A program made the position numbers and the translations under genes. A stretch of 64,000 bases of DNA from Shewanella sp. HN-41 (lineage in GTDB: Bacteria > Pseudomonadota > Gammaproteobacteria > Enterobacterales > Shewanellaceae), in NCBI RefSeq assembly GCF_000217915.1, contig NZ_AFOZ01000043.1, forward strand, positions 122,189-186,188. Reading direction: 5' to 3'. The notes under the pieces are model-generated. The model was not told the origin of the DNA and ran no database searches. It worked only from the letters and a program-made list of their open reading frames with translations. Below are positions 18,984 to 27,452 of this stretch, in pieces; within the stretch, counting starts at the first letter, position 1; each line of letters opens with the position of its first letter.

Positions 18984-19820
18984 TTATGCCGTGATAGCCT
19001 TTGCCTGAGCTTTCTCGATGCGGCTTATGCGTCCCTCAAATCCAGTGACAGTGCCGTCGCTGAGCCCAAGGGTTAAAGCCTCACGGCACAGGGCGATGGC
19101 GGCATCGAAGGCTTGGGTATCATTAAGCAGTGTGGCAAGGTGTAAAAAACCCGTGGTTTTCAGCTCGACATCTTGACCTTTTTCGGCGCAAGCATCGCGG
19201 AACAGAATAAGATAAGGCTGAGCGAGTTGAGCCCCATAGCTAAGATAGTCGGTGGATTTTCGCTGTTTATAACATTCAGCAATGATGTTTTGCAGCGCAG
19301 TGTAACGCTCAAGCACAGATGCAGCCTGTTGGTACTCTTCGAATGCGCGCTGTAGCGTGATATTACCCCAAGTGCCTGGCGTGGTAATATCCATTGGCTG
19401 AGAGGGTACTGAAATGACCGACTCTGGCATTACTGACTCTGTTGTGGCTGGAGTCTCAAACTCATCGGGCGTTTCATCTAGGATGAGCACTGTATCTTTA
19501 TGGTGAGCCGCAGGTATATCGATATCGATAATATCGGATGCCATTGCAGAATTATTTATCTGCTCCTGGGATTCACGGGGCAACAACTCGGCTTCCACGG
19601 TTTTTATGCTCACCGCCTCAGTCTTTGCCGTAAAAGATTGACCTACATCCTCATCTGAAACAATTTCTTCAGTTGAATCGACAGGCGTCACATCGACAAC
19701 TGGTTTTTCCGCCGTCTTTTTAGACATCCTTGCCGCTTGTTCTTCCTTCGCCAAACGCTGGGCGCGACGAAATAAAAACACGCCAACTGCAATCAGTATA
19801 AATACGACTAAAATCTTCAT
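18984..19820 (-). CDS. Membrane-anchored TPR-like protein, function unknown
   Basis: The 278-residue protein starts with one membrane helix (residues 1-18, MKILVVFILIAVGVFLF) and a basic stop-transfer. An acidic, low-complexity linker follows (about 30-145). The C-terminal domain (about 150-278) is helical and looks like tetratricopeptide-type repeats (QRAFEEYQQAASVLERY, AFDAAIALCREALTLG). No family name is certain. It is probably a scaffold at the inner membrane. Confidence 0.7.
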   Translation of the reverse strand: MKILVVFILIAVGVFLFRRAQRLAKEEQAARMSKKTAEKPVVDVTPVDSTEEIVSDEDVGQSFTAKTEAVSIKTVEAELLPRESQEQINNSAMASDIIDIDIPAAHHKDTVLILDETPDEFETPATTESVMPESVISVPSQPMDITTPGTWGNITLQRAFEEYQQAASVLERYTALQNIIAECYKQRKSTDYLSYGAQLAQPYLILFRDACAEKGQDVELKTTGFLHLATLLNDTQAFDAAIALCREALTLGLSDGTVTGFEGRISRIEKAQAKAITA

Positions 19821-20093
19821 TCTTGTTCACCTTTGATGGCCGCTTCTCATCTGAAGCCATGTCAATTGGCTTGCCAAGCCGGAACCAATAAGGTGGCTGG
19901 CAACGGGGTCTTTCCAAAAATTGAGCAGAGATTAACCGCTATTAAAGTCCATAGTGTCAGTATAAATCAAGTATTTATGCCTTTTTATACGATCTTACGC
20001 TCAAATCGTTATAGTAAACTGCAGTAGACTGACGCTTTACCCCGCTCTTTATCTATGACTTAGAGAATGACCCATTTAAAGTAGGAAAAGCTT

Positions 20094-20453
20094 ATGCAAA
20101 AAATACTGATCGTCGCCCACGCGAGTCCCTATGGGACTGAAAAACTATTTAATAGTTTACGTATAGCATTAGCCCTTAAGGATTATGAAGAGCAAGCTGT
20201 TGATCTAAAGCTATTTTTAATGTCAGATGCCGTATGGGGAGTGCTCAAGCATCAAACTACTCCCGACTTAAGCTACAACCTACAGCAGATGTTCGAAATC
20301 CTCTCGGCGCAGCAAGTTCCGATTCTACTCTGTAAGACCTGTGCTCAAGCGCGAGGTGTTACTGAAGAAATGATTATTGAAGGCGCGCAGATAGGGACAT
20401 TGCAGGATCTTACCCGCTGGACCTTAGATGCAGATAAGGTCATGCATATTTAA
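20094..20453 (+). CDS. DsrE/DsrF-like family protein
   Basis: This is a 119-residue protein of the DsrE-like fold (YchN type): MQKILIVAHASPYGTEKLFNSLRIA at the N-terminus (first strand and helix) and LLCKTCAQARG around residues 82-92, placing two cysteines where sulfur-relay members have theirs. A role in sulfur transfer is possible but unproven. AGGAAAAGC precedes the ATG. The final codons overlap a candidate NsrR operator for the next gene. Confidence 0.8.
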   Translation: MQKILIVAHASPYGTEKLFNSLRIALALKDYEEQAVDLKLFLMSDAVWGVLKHQTTPDLSYNLQQMFEILSAQQVPILLCKTCAQARGVTEEMIIEGAQIGTLQDLTRWTLDADKVMHI

Positions 20454-20458
20454 AGCAT
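20442..20458 (+). promoter_or_regulatory. Candidate NsrR operator upstream of the ygbA-like gene
   Basis: ATGC, nine A/T-rich bases and GCAT form a dyad with the arrangement of NsrR sites (11-1-11 repeat, half-site AAGATGCATTT). Each half matches about 7 of 11 positions. It lies about 100 bp upstream of a gene whose E. coli homologue is NsrR-repressed. Confidence 0.45.
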
Positions 20459-20556
20459 TATTTTGTGCGCATCTTCATAATTTGGTGTTTCTGTTTTGTC
20501 AGCATCAATTTCACTGCCTATTATGGGATATCCGAGTAACACACTAAGGTATTCCC

Positions 20557-20958
20557 ATGGGCTCAGCCGAACTACTGACGGGTAAACTGCTTTACGAACA
20601 CCAAACAATTGCCGCCATGATGAAAATCTACTGCCGGGCAAAGCACCAAGGCCAAGATGCAACGGGTCTGTGTGATGACTGCCTAACACTATTAGATTAT
20701 GCCGCAACCCGTCTCGATCGCTGTCCCTATGGCCAGAACAAACCAACCTGCAATAAATGTCCTGTGCATTGCTACAAACCCGCACAGAAGAAAATGGTCA
20801 AAGAGATCATGATTTTCTCAGGTCCCCGCATGTTGTTACCGCATCCCATTCGTGCAATCAAACACTTACTGGCAGAGCGTGCGCCCGTACCTGAATCAGT
20901 ACCCGAAGCTGCATCCAATCGACATCAACGCATCGCTATTTCACAGAAAAAAGCTTAG
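20557..20958 (+). CDS. Nitrous oxide-stimulated promoter family protein (YgbA-like)
   Basis: The 133-residue protein matches the YgbA family: an N-terminal helical part, then a cysteine cluster GLCDDCLTLLDYAATRLDRC (first 20 residues shown) with further CNKCPVHCY around residues 68-76, and a basic tail. In E. coli ygbA is part of the NsrR nitric-oxide regulon and is needed to recover from NO stress. The cysteines suggest metal or cluster binding. The start ATG follows TAAGG. Confidence 0.82.
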   Translation: MGSAELLTGKLLYEHQTIAAMMKIYCRAKHQGQDATGLCDDCLTLLDYAATRLDRCPYGQNKPTCNKCPVHCYKPAQKKMVKEIMIFSGPRMLLPHPIRAIKHLLAERAPVPESVPEAASNRHQRIAISQKKA

Positions 20959-20981
20959 TAACACTTTTGCGCCTCGAATTT

Positions 20982-20997
20982 CCCTGTTATAACAGGG
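20982..20997. promoter_or_regulatory. Perfect 16-bp palindrome before a membrane-protein gene
   Basis: CCCTGTTATAACAGGG is fully self-complementary and ends three bases before the GAGGAG ribosome site of the gene at 21013. It could be an operator, an mRNA hairpin affecting translation, or a T-less terminator for the upstream YgbA-like gene. Confidence 0.5.
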
Positions 20998-21012
20998 CTC
21001 GAGGAGTCAAAA

Positions 21013-21939
21013 ATGAACGAATTTAATACTTTTTTCGCTCAAGCTTACTGGTGGTTATCATTATTTGGAGGCTTACATTGCCTCGCATTAGCTATTTATA
21101 TTCGCTATTTTTACCACGCCGATAGTAATCAAAAGCTGCTTGCAGGTTTCTTAAGTCTTATCGCCCTTTACTTCCTAACAGGTATGCTCAATCGCGATAA
21201 CTCACCCATTCCCATACATATTCTATTTAACCTGATTAATCCCATTTACTTCTTACTCATGCCCCTGCTGTATCTATACTGCAAACGCAGCCTAGAGCAA
21301 TGCACTGAACCCATTGGGTTTTCTAGACATTATTGGCCTTCGCTCTTCACCTTTTGTCTTGCCATACTGGATACTGCTTTGAGGTTTAATCTGCATAATG
21401 ATGCTATCTGGTTCCAAGCTGAGTTCTTTCAATATCGCCAACACATAGATCTTAGCCATTGGGGCTTAGCACTCCCCTTACTACTCTTTATTCAAACCAG
21501 TAGTTACTTTGTCGCACTCTGGTTTCTGTTCAGGCAACATAAACAGCAGCAGCCCCGATCCATTAATGCGCCACAGGAAACCCTAAGGCTAATTCATTTC
21601 CGCTGGTTATTTGGCCTGACTTTAGCCATGCTGCTGAACTGGTTAATTCGCGTATTTGTGGTGGTGCTGCCTTTCTATCTAGGGGACATACTCTCCCCCT
21701 TATCCCATGCATTACCGCGGTTAAGCTTACTGCTGAGTTTTTATTTCCTAGCCGCATATGGTCTTAAACAAATTACCCGCACGGCCTACTTAAAAGGTCA
21801 TATAGCGGCACCAGCACCTAAAATTGAGTCCCCAATGACAGAAGTGTTAACGTCAGAGGAATTTGAATTTATTCAACAGCTTCAGAAAGAATCAAATGAA
21901 GCTAACAACAAATCTGCCGAGACGCCTCCCCGACACTAA
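21013..21939 (+). CDS. Polytopic membrane protein resembling the sensor part of membrane AraC regulators
   Basis: This 308-residue protein has about seven membrane helices (residues 10-255) and a 50-residue soluble tail. The layout resembles the N-terminal module of the membrane-bound AraC-type regulators, in which a helix-turn-helix domain normally follows. Here the tail is too short for it and ends in LTSEEFEFIQQLQKESNEANN. The function is unknown, and the similarity is one of architecture only. GAGGAG precedes the ATG. Confidence 0.7.
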   Translation: MNEFNTFFAQAYWWLSLFGGLHCLALAIYIRYFYHADSNQKLLAGFLSLIALYFLTGMLNRDNSPIPIHILFNLINPIYFLLMPLLYLYCKRSLEQCTEPIGFSRHYWPSLFTFCLAILDTALRFNLHNDAIWFQAEFFQYRQHIDLSHWGLALPLLLFIQTSSYFVALWFLFRQHKQQQPRSINAPQETLRLIHFRWLFGLTLAMLLNWLIRVFVVVLPFYLGDILSPLSHALPRLSLLLSFYFLAAYGLKQITRTAYLKGHIAAPAPKIESPMTEVLTSEEFEFIQQLQKESNEANNKSAETPPRH

Positions 21940-22090
21940 GAACTAAAAGATCAATACAGCCTCAAACTTTATAGCGCGCTCATAAACTCATCCACACAAG
22001 CTGAACCTAAGCTGATATTTCTTCAGCTAACGCTGTCATTTGTTACCACAAAGAGTAGTCTGATAGCACAAAGACTCGAGGAGAAAACCC

Positions 22091-22675
22091 ATGAAATCAT
22101 TTTTAACTGCCATTGCCGCATCCACATGCCTGTTCGTAAGCCTGTTTAGCATCCCCGCGGCGCAAGCGGATGAAAGCTACGATCAAGCCGTAGCCAATTT
22201 TCATCAAGCGAAAGAAACGCGCAAATTTTTTGATACCGCCTATGGCTATGCCCTGTTCCCGACTGTGGGTAAAGGCGGCATAGGAATAGGCGCAGCCTAT
22301 GGTAAAGGTCGCGTCTACAAGGGCAGTGTTTATATGGGGGATTCTAGCCTGACCCAAATCTCTATTGGATTCCAGCTCGGTGGGCAAGCCTACAGCGAGA
22401 TCATCTTCTTTAAAGATGCTAAATCCTATGATGCCTTCACCAGCGGCACTTTTGAGTTTGACGCCCAGGCCTCGGCGGTTGCCATTAATGTAGGCGCAAG
22501 CGCGCAGGTGGGTACGACGGGGAATTCTGCGGGCGCAGGACAATCCGGTGGTAATCAATCGGCCACCGGCGCATACATTAATGGTATGGCGGTATTTACT
22601 GCGGCCAAGGGCGGCCTAATGTTTGAAGCCGCCCTCGCGGGCCAAAGCTTTAGCTTCGAGCCAAAAGCAAACTAA
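22091..22675 (+). CDS. Secreted SYLF/YSC84-domain lipid-binding protein
   Basis: The 194-residue precursor has a signal peptide ending near AQA (residue 26) and a SYLF (Ysc84) domain: AYGYALFPTVGKGGIGIGAAYG is the family core (positions about 49-70), followed by GYVY-like VYKGSVYMGD and the C-terminal AYINGMAVFTAAKGGLMFEA. SYLF domains bind phosphoinositide or phospholipid in eukaryotes; bacterial members are periplasmic and poorly characterised. A GAGGAG site precedes the ATG, and a strong terminator follows. Confidence 0.88.
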   Translation: MKSFLTAIAASTCLFVSLFSIPAAQADESYDQAVANFHQAKETRKFFDTAYGYALFPTVGKGGIGIGAAYGKGRVYKGSVYMGDSSLTQISIGFQLGGQAYSEIIFFKDAKSYDAFTSGTFEFDAQASAVAINVGASAQVGTTGNSAGAGQSGGNQSATGAYINGMAVFTAAKGGLMFEAALAGQSFSFEPKAN

Positions 22676-22701
22676 CCCAGAAAAGTGAAATGCTTAACTC
22701 T

Positions 22702-22730
22702 AACGGCGAGCCTCAGTGCTCGCCGTTTTT
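22702..22730 (+). terminator. Rho-independent terminator of the SYLF-domain gene
   Basis: A 10-bp stem (AACGGCGAGC with GCTCGCCGTT) has a six-base loop and runs into TTTTT on the plus strand, 27 bp after the stop. Confidence 0.92.
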
Positions 22731-22755
22731 ACATTTTCACTCTAAAAATATTGAT

Positions 22756-23897
22756 TTAAAAGAAGTTTTTATTCAGAAAATCTGAATGAACCACCCGATT
22801 TCGACCTTTAGCTTTAGCATCATATAACGCTTTATCTGCGCTAACGAGTAAAGGTTCAATGCTAGGAATATGACTAGATGTTGCTACGCCAATACTAATT
22901 GATAACTTTATATCAGGATGGACATTAATCGATTCAATCGCAAACCGAAGTTTTTCAGCCACTGCTAATGCATGTTTACTATCGGTGCGGGGCAAAATCA
23001 CGGCGAACTCTTCACCGCCTAAACGGCCAATAATGCCACGTTGCTTTAGTCCATCTTGCAAAGCATGGGAACAAAGCTTGAGCGCCGTATCACCGACATT
23101 ATGTCCATAGGCATCATTAATTTTTTAAAATTATCAAGGTCTAACATCAAGACGCTAACGGGTAAGTTGTCACTGACAATCATATGCTTTGCATTATCAA
23201 TAAACGCCCTTCTATTAAATAGACCAGTCAAACTATCCTGAGAAGCTAATGCAGATAACTCTTTGTTTAATACATCCAATCTAACTAAAAGAATAACAAC
23301 CGTACTGAGAATCATATAAATGATGCCAGCAATAACCAAACTCCCTTGAAGAGCACTTTTGGCGATCATTTGAATAAATAATTCTGGTTTTATATAGCAA
23401 AATAAAGCTCTTACGATAAATCCTAGCCCCAATAATCCTGTCGAATAAATCAGCCACCCCTTTAGTTTTTCACTGCCAGACCAAAAGCCTCTCGTTAAGG
23501 TAAATGACATTAATATCAGCTGTATACCAAAGATAATACTGGCAAAGATGACTCGCATTATAATGTCATCAATATAAATCAACATCGTAATGGGCATCAG
23601 CAATATGGGGAATAAAAATAGCCAGAATGAGACTTTTTTATCGACTAAGCGAGCAAACGCCAAATAGCCGAATGAAAACGCGAGGCTGACACAAAAATTA
23701 TAAAAAATAATGCCAATAAGTGGAGGTAAATGGGGGCGAGCAAAAAGCAGTAAATTAGCGATTCCATGGATGAACAGCGCTATAACCCAATATTTAGTCC
23801 CCTGATTTGTTCCCCTCTCTGCCATAAGTAATATTGCAAGCAACCATTGGATAATCGCTTGCGTGATAATAAGTGTTGGTGAATCGAGTTCGATCAT
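22756..23897 (-). pseudogene. Membrane diguanylate cyclase gene broken by a one-base frameshift
   Basis: The 5' part (23046-23897) encodes about seven membrane helices, then the GGDEF-domain start SLTGLFNRRAF and LMLDLDNFKK. The 3' part (22756-about 23120) in another frame encodes INDAYGHNVGDTALKLC, the catalytic RLGGEEFAV and the end of the domain. The break is at a run of six T on the plus strand (23121-23126; six A in the gene), where seven would restore DNFKKINDAYGH. Apart from the missing base the GGEEF site is intact. It may be a true inactivation, a sequencing error, or rescued by slippage on the A run. No I-site RxxD is seen before GGEEF. Confidence 0.85.
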
Positions 23898-24030
23898 ATT
23901 TTGAACTAGTAGGTTGATGCCTAGATATAGAAAGAAATAGTATCAGAGCCTATGCTCATCACATAATAAATCATCCCAGTATGCACACTGGAAATTGGAT
24001 TAATCCTTCACAGTATGTTGTAGCAAAACC

Positions 24031-24053
24031 TTTTCACTGCAAGCCAGTGAAAA
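24031..24053. repeat. Inverted repeat between two leftward genes
   Basis: TTTTCACTG and CAGTGAAAA form a perfect 9-bp stem with a five-base loop, 54 bp beyond the stop of the gene at 24107-24718. It could end that transcript on the minus strand, but there is no clean T run. Confidence 0.45.
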
Positions 24054-24106
24054 TCGATACATCAGCCTATCGGAACATGATGTCAATCTATGGATTCAGT
24101 CACAAT

Positions 24107-24718
24107 TTAGTCGTGACCCCAGGGTTTTGGCGGTAAGGCAACTGGCTGGGTAAGATCGAAATCGACTTTAAAATCACGGTTTTCACGGGTGAGCTGATAG
24201 CTAAAAATCGTTGGCGTAATCGCGATATGCCATACATTCGTCACCGACTGGGTCAGGCCATTTCTGATGAAGTTATTGATGGAATCTTTATCGATAGGAA
24301 AAGACTGTCGTTGGGCCGTCCCCACATTTGTCGTATCGCCGCCATACATAGTCACTGCATCTTCACTGCCATCTTGATGACGATGATCATGCTTCAACCT
24401 GAGCCCTTGCGTTGTCTTGGTTATCACCCAAGTGCGCGAATGGTCATCACCCACATGGAATGGGATCTTAAGCTCAGTATCACTGCATTCACGCACGTGC
24501 ATAATCAAGGATTTACCGCTAAAAGTCGAATCCGCACTATCACCAGAAACCACTTTGCCAGCAAAGGCTTGGCCGCAGTGACTCGCTATTTGCGCGAAAA
24601 AGCTGCGTTGCTGTTGCGTTAGCATGGATTGAGGATCGGCTTGAGTCGCGATGACTGGCATGGCCAACAAGCACAGTGCGGCAAGCCCTAAACGCTGCAG
24701 GGTAGGAATGGACTTCAT
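24107..24718 (-). CDS. Secreted protein of unknown function
   Basis: The 203-residue precursor begins with a signal peptide (LGLAALCLLAMPVIATQA). I chose the ATG at 24718 over an in-frame upstream ATG at 24757 because GGAG lies six bases before it and the signal peptide starts there. The mature protein has two cysteines (SHCGQAF, HVRECSD) and a repeated histidine segment KHDHRHQDG that could bind metal. No family recognised. It is a single gene. Confidence 0.75.
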   Translation of the reverse strand: MKSIPTLQRLGLAALCLLAMPVIATQADPQSMLTQQQRSFFAQIASHCGQAFAGKVVSGDSADSTFSGKSLIMHVRECSDTELKIPFHVGDDHSRTWVITKTTQGLRLKHDHRHQDGSEDAVTMYGGDTTNVGTAQRQSFPIDKDSINNFIRNGLTQSVTNVWHIAITPTIFSYQLTRENRDFKVDFDLTQPVALPPKPWGHD

Positions 24719-24753
24719 TGTGTTCTCCATTTTATTCACGAGAAAACAACCTA

Positions 24754-24793
24754 GCATAAAGGGATAAATTCAAACTGAATTATCCCTTTATGC
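24754..24793. repeat. Long inverted repeat with 14-bp perfect stem
   Basis: GCATAAAGGGATAA at 24754-24767 pairs perfectly with 24780-24793. A bulged A and four more pairs extend the stem around a three-base AAC loop. It is 25 bp after the acyltransferase stop and 36 bp before the next leftward start, so it could terminate one transcript and structure the leader of the next. No long T run follows. Confidence 0.7.
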
Positions 24794-24817
24794 GTGCTTT
24801 AGCAATAACCCAACCGA

Positions 24818-25855
24818 TTACCAACCAATATAAGTCCGGGAACGGTTGCCCAAATGCTTCTTGATAAAGCGAGCCGTAATAATACTGCCTACCATGAGGA
24901 AGGTAAAAATCCCCGCAGAAAACAACACACTCGTCACCCAAGACCCTGGAGGCAGGCGGTAGCGCAGCACAGTCGCCACTGTATTAAACAGCATATCGAA
25001 CAGCGGATGGATAAAGAAAATCGCAAAACTCATCTCGGCGGTGGCCACCAACCAAGGTAAGCGGCTGCGCCCCGACAACCACTCGCAAAAATTCAATGTC
25101 AGTACGCACAGGCAGAGTTTTTGAATAAACTGCCAATCGATACCGTTATATTCAAACGGAGCCTTATGGTAGTTACCTATGTGCTGCACAATGTAACTCT
25201 GCTCAACTAGGCTTACCACCAAGAAAATCATTGCCAATGCGGTTAAAATGGAGCCGTAGCGCGTCACAATATGTTCATCTTGGGAATATAAAATACCTAT
25301 CAAATAGAAAGGCATAAAATACACCACCGAGTGGATAAAGTTGACGTTGCCTATGGGTCTGTGGAGCAAAATCGCCACCACACAACTCAGTATAAATAGC
25401 GTCCAACGCATCTGCTGTGAGCAACGGATAAACCACAAAAATACTGGCGAGAATAAAAATACCGCCATGATGAATGGAATATACCAATGCGGGTACAGGA
25501 TATAACCGTTGCGTACCGTATAAAAAATGCTAAGTAATACTTGGCTAAGCGGCTGTTCTTCCATGAAAAACCAGCGCAAACACAGGAAAAACAGGCCCAC
25601 TAAGGAGACGACCAAGAAGGGGTAAAGTACGTTTTGTACTTTATTCTTCATAAACTTGCCGTAGTCGAAGTCCTTGTAAAAAATCCGGTGAAAAAAGTAC
25701 CCAGAGATAAATACGAATAAAGCCGTGCCCCCCCGGAGTAAATTCTCCAGCAGCAGTGGGAACCCTTCTCCTGAGTTATAAATGCTGTGGCCAAGTACGA
25801 TAAAAATAATCGCTATGCCGCGCATGTAGGTAAATTCGAGCTGATTTTTTCTCAT
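24818..25855 (-). CDS. Acyltransferase family 3 membrane protein
   Basis: This 345-residue integral membrane protein has about ten helices. The family signature is at the N-terminus: YMRGIAIIFIVLGHSIY, with the conserved Arg and the catalytic His of acyltransferase-3 proteins (OafA/NodX type). These O-acetylate cell-surface glycans or other extracytoplasmic substrates. Its ATG lies one base after the stop of the upstream putative protease gene, so translation is probably coupled. The substrate is unknown. Confidence 0.88.
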   Translation of the reverse strand: MRKNQLEFTYMRGIAIIFIVLGHSIYNSGEGFPLLLENLLRGGTALFVFISGYFFHRIFYKDFDYGKFMKNKVQNVLYPFLVVSLVGLFFLCLRWFFMEEQPLSQVLLSIFYTVRNGYILYPHWYIPFIMAVFLFSPVFLWFIRCSQQMRWTLFILSCVVAILLHRPIGNVNFIHSVVYFMPFYLIGILYSQDEHIVTRYGSILTALAMIFLVVSLVEQSYIVQHIGNYHKAPFEYNGIDWQFIQKLCLCVLTLNFCEWLSGRSRLPWLVATAEMSFAIFFIHPLFDMLFNTVATVLRYRLPPGSWVTSVLFSAGIFTFLMVGSIITARFIKKHLGNRSRTYIGW

Positions 25856-25856
25856 A

Positions 25857-27254
25857 TTAATTCATCGCACAGTAGAGGGTTCGTCCCTCAACAACACTCG
25901 CAGAAACCCTTATCGTGCCATGGACTTCCGACTCATTAAATACTAGATACTGCCCTTCGCGTTGGAAGGGAAATGCCAAAGGTAACAGAGTTGCCGACTC
26001 AATGCCCTCACAAAAATTTTGTATCTGCACATCGAGTAACGCACTGCCGCTCACATTTAAGTTACTGAATTGTGAACTCATACCAAGATAGGCTTGGGTT
26101 ACGTCGCCTTGATAAGGCACAACATAAAAACCAGAGCGGACATCTCCTACATCGATAAAACTGCTGCTATCACTCACACTCGGCATGACTAATAAGGGCA
26201 CCTTTGGGTCCTGCACATCCTTGAGTAACTGCGCCAATTTTTGCTCAGTCGCGGGGTAGTAAGCCAACATTTCCTGTAAGCGTTTCTTTTGCAAATTATG
26301 TTGCCCAACGGGTGGCGTAATGGGTTTAACGCGATTGAGCAATAAATCCACGGGTAGCATGCCCGATATCACAGACTCCTTCCAGACATAGGGATCTTGA
26401 GTTAAATCCAATAATATTCCCGCCAATGCGCCGATATTTTCGGCTTCGGCGGTCCAACCGCCTAACATCTGCTGTTGTTGATAGTAATTGTGGACATACT
26501 GCAACAGGATCTGCTGATATTCTAAATAGCTTTGGTTTTGGCTCAAAAAACGAGCCCCCGCGACTAACTCCACATACTTGGCACTGCCTTCGACTAAGTC
26601 GTTTAAATAGCCGACCCTGTCCTCATTCGGCGCGGCTTGACGCCATTCCTGCAACCAGTAGGCGGCATACCCCAATTGCACCGTTTGCCGCTCTGGCTCA
26701 GTTAATGCCGCCATCAAGGCATTAAATAACTGTAAGCGATAAAAGCGTGCCTCCAGATTAAGCGGAAAGACTTCGCCTTCGTAGCGGCGCCCTTCCTCTA
26801 ACACGCGCCATTCGGACTGCGCATAAAAATGAAACGCTTCATGCAGACTATTACCCGCCCACACTAAAAAGGGCAAATCTGTGGGTTTAGTGTCACTGGC
26901 AAATTGAATATTCGGCGCTTCGAGTTGGATTAACACCCCAGGCTGACCCTGATACTGTGGAAAGCCGAAATTGATCGACAGGCCAGACTGCAGATTGACT
27001 GACTCTAAGACACTATTATCTTGGATGATTTCGCCACCGGGCTGACGTAGCCAGACGTTACCACCATAACTGAAGAGGTGCACTTTGTCGTCGAGGCGAA
27101 AACCCGGCCATAGGGCTTCACTACGGCGACTATTTTGAGTCATGTAATCGAGGTACAAACGGGCGAGTTGTTCCGGAGAAGCCTTATCGGCGGACGCAGG
27201 GGTAGCGGCAGAGACTCCTAAAAACCACAGGATCACCACCATAATATTTTTCAT
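25857..27254 (-). CDS. Putative secreted zinc metallopeptidase (HExxH)
   Basis: The 465-residue precursor has a signal peptide ending near ASA (residue 22). It contains HEAFH at residues 138-142, an HExxH zinc-binding motif inside a helix (GNSLHEAFHFYAQSEW). About 80 residues later comes EGSAKYVE (222-229), the pattern in which gluzincins supply the third metal ligand. The C-terminal third is beta-rich. I recognise no named family, so the protease call rests on these motifs. It heads a two-gene unit with the acyltransferase. A 17-base dyad GCGCTA-N5-TAGCGC lies at 27290-27306, about 36 bp upstream of the start. Confidence 0.65.
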   Translation of the reverse strand: MKNIMVVILWFLGVSAATPASADKASPEQLARLYLDYMTQNSRRSEALWPGFRLDDKVHLFSYGGNVWLRQPGGEIIQDNSVLESVNLQSGLSINFGFPQYQGQPGVLIQLEAPNIQFASDTKPTDLPFLVWAGNSLHEAFHFYAQSEWRVLEEGRRYEGEVFPLNLEARFYRLQLFNALMAALTEPERQTVQLGYAAYWLQEWRQAAPNEDRVGYLNDLVEGSAKYVELVAGARFLSQNQSYLEYQQILLQYVHNYYQQQQMLGGWTAEAENIGALAGILLDLTQDPYVWKESVISGMLPVDLLLNRVKPITPPVGQHNLQKKRLQEMLAYYPATEQKLAQLLKDVQDPKVPLLVMPSVSDSSSFIDVGDVRSGFYVVPYQGDVTQAYLGMSSQFSNLNVSGSALLDVQIQNFCEGIESATLLPLAFPFQREGQYLVFNESEVHGTIRVSASVVEGRTLYCAMN

Positions 27255-27452
27255 TTATTTGCCTAAACACACAATGGGTTTACAAAACAGCGCTAGCATA
27301 TAGCGCAATCAAGCAATAGTGAAACGTTTGCAAAAAAATATTTTTTCCTTAAAAAAGCTAAGATAAAACCAAATCAGCGACTGCTAATAAAATCATATTT
27401 TTAGCGTCAAAATGTTCATTTATCCTATCTGTTAATCACCCAGCCAGAGCCA

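Noticed and set aside
23121..23126. Programmed -1 frameshifting in the diguanylate cyclase
   Set aside because: The A6 run allows single-tRNA slippage but is not a full slippery heptamer in the correct frame, and no downstream stimulator is evident. Loss of one base is the simpler reading.
27241..27452. A-rich and T-rich runs near 27330-27350 as a terminator
   Set aside because: The runs do not flank a GC stem, so they are probably just AT-rich spacer.
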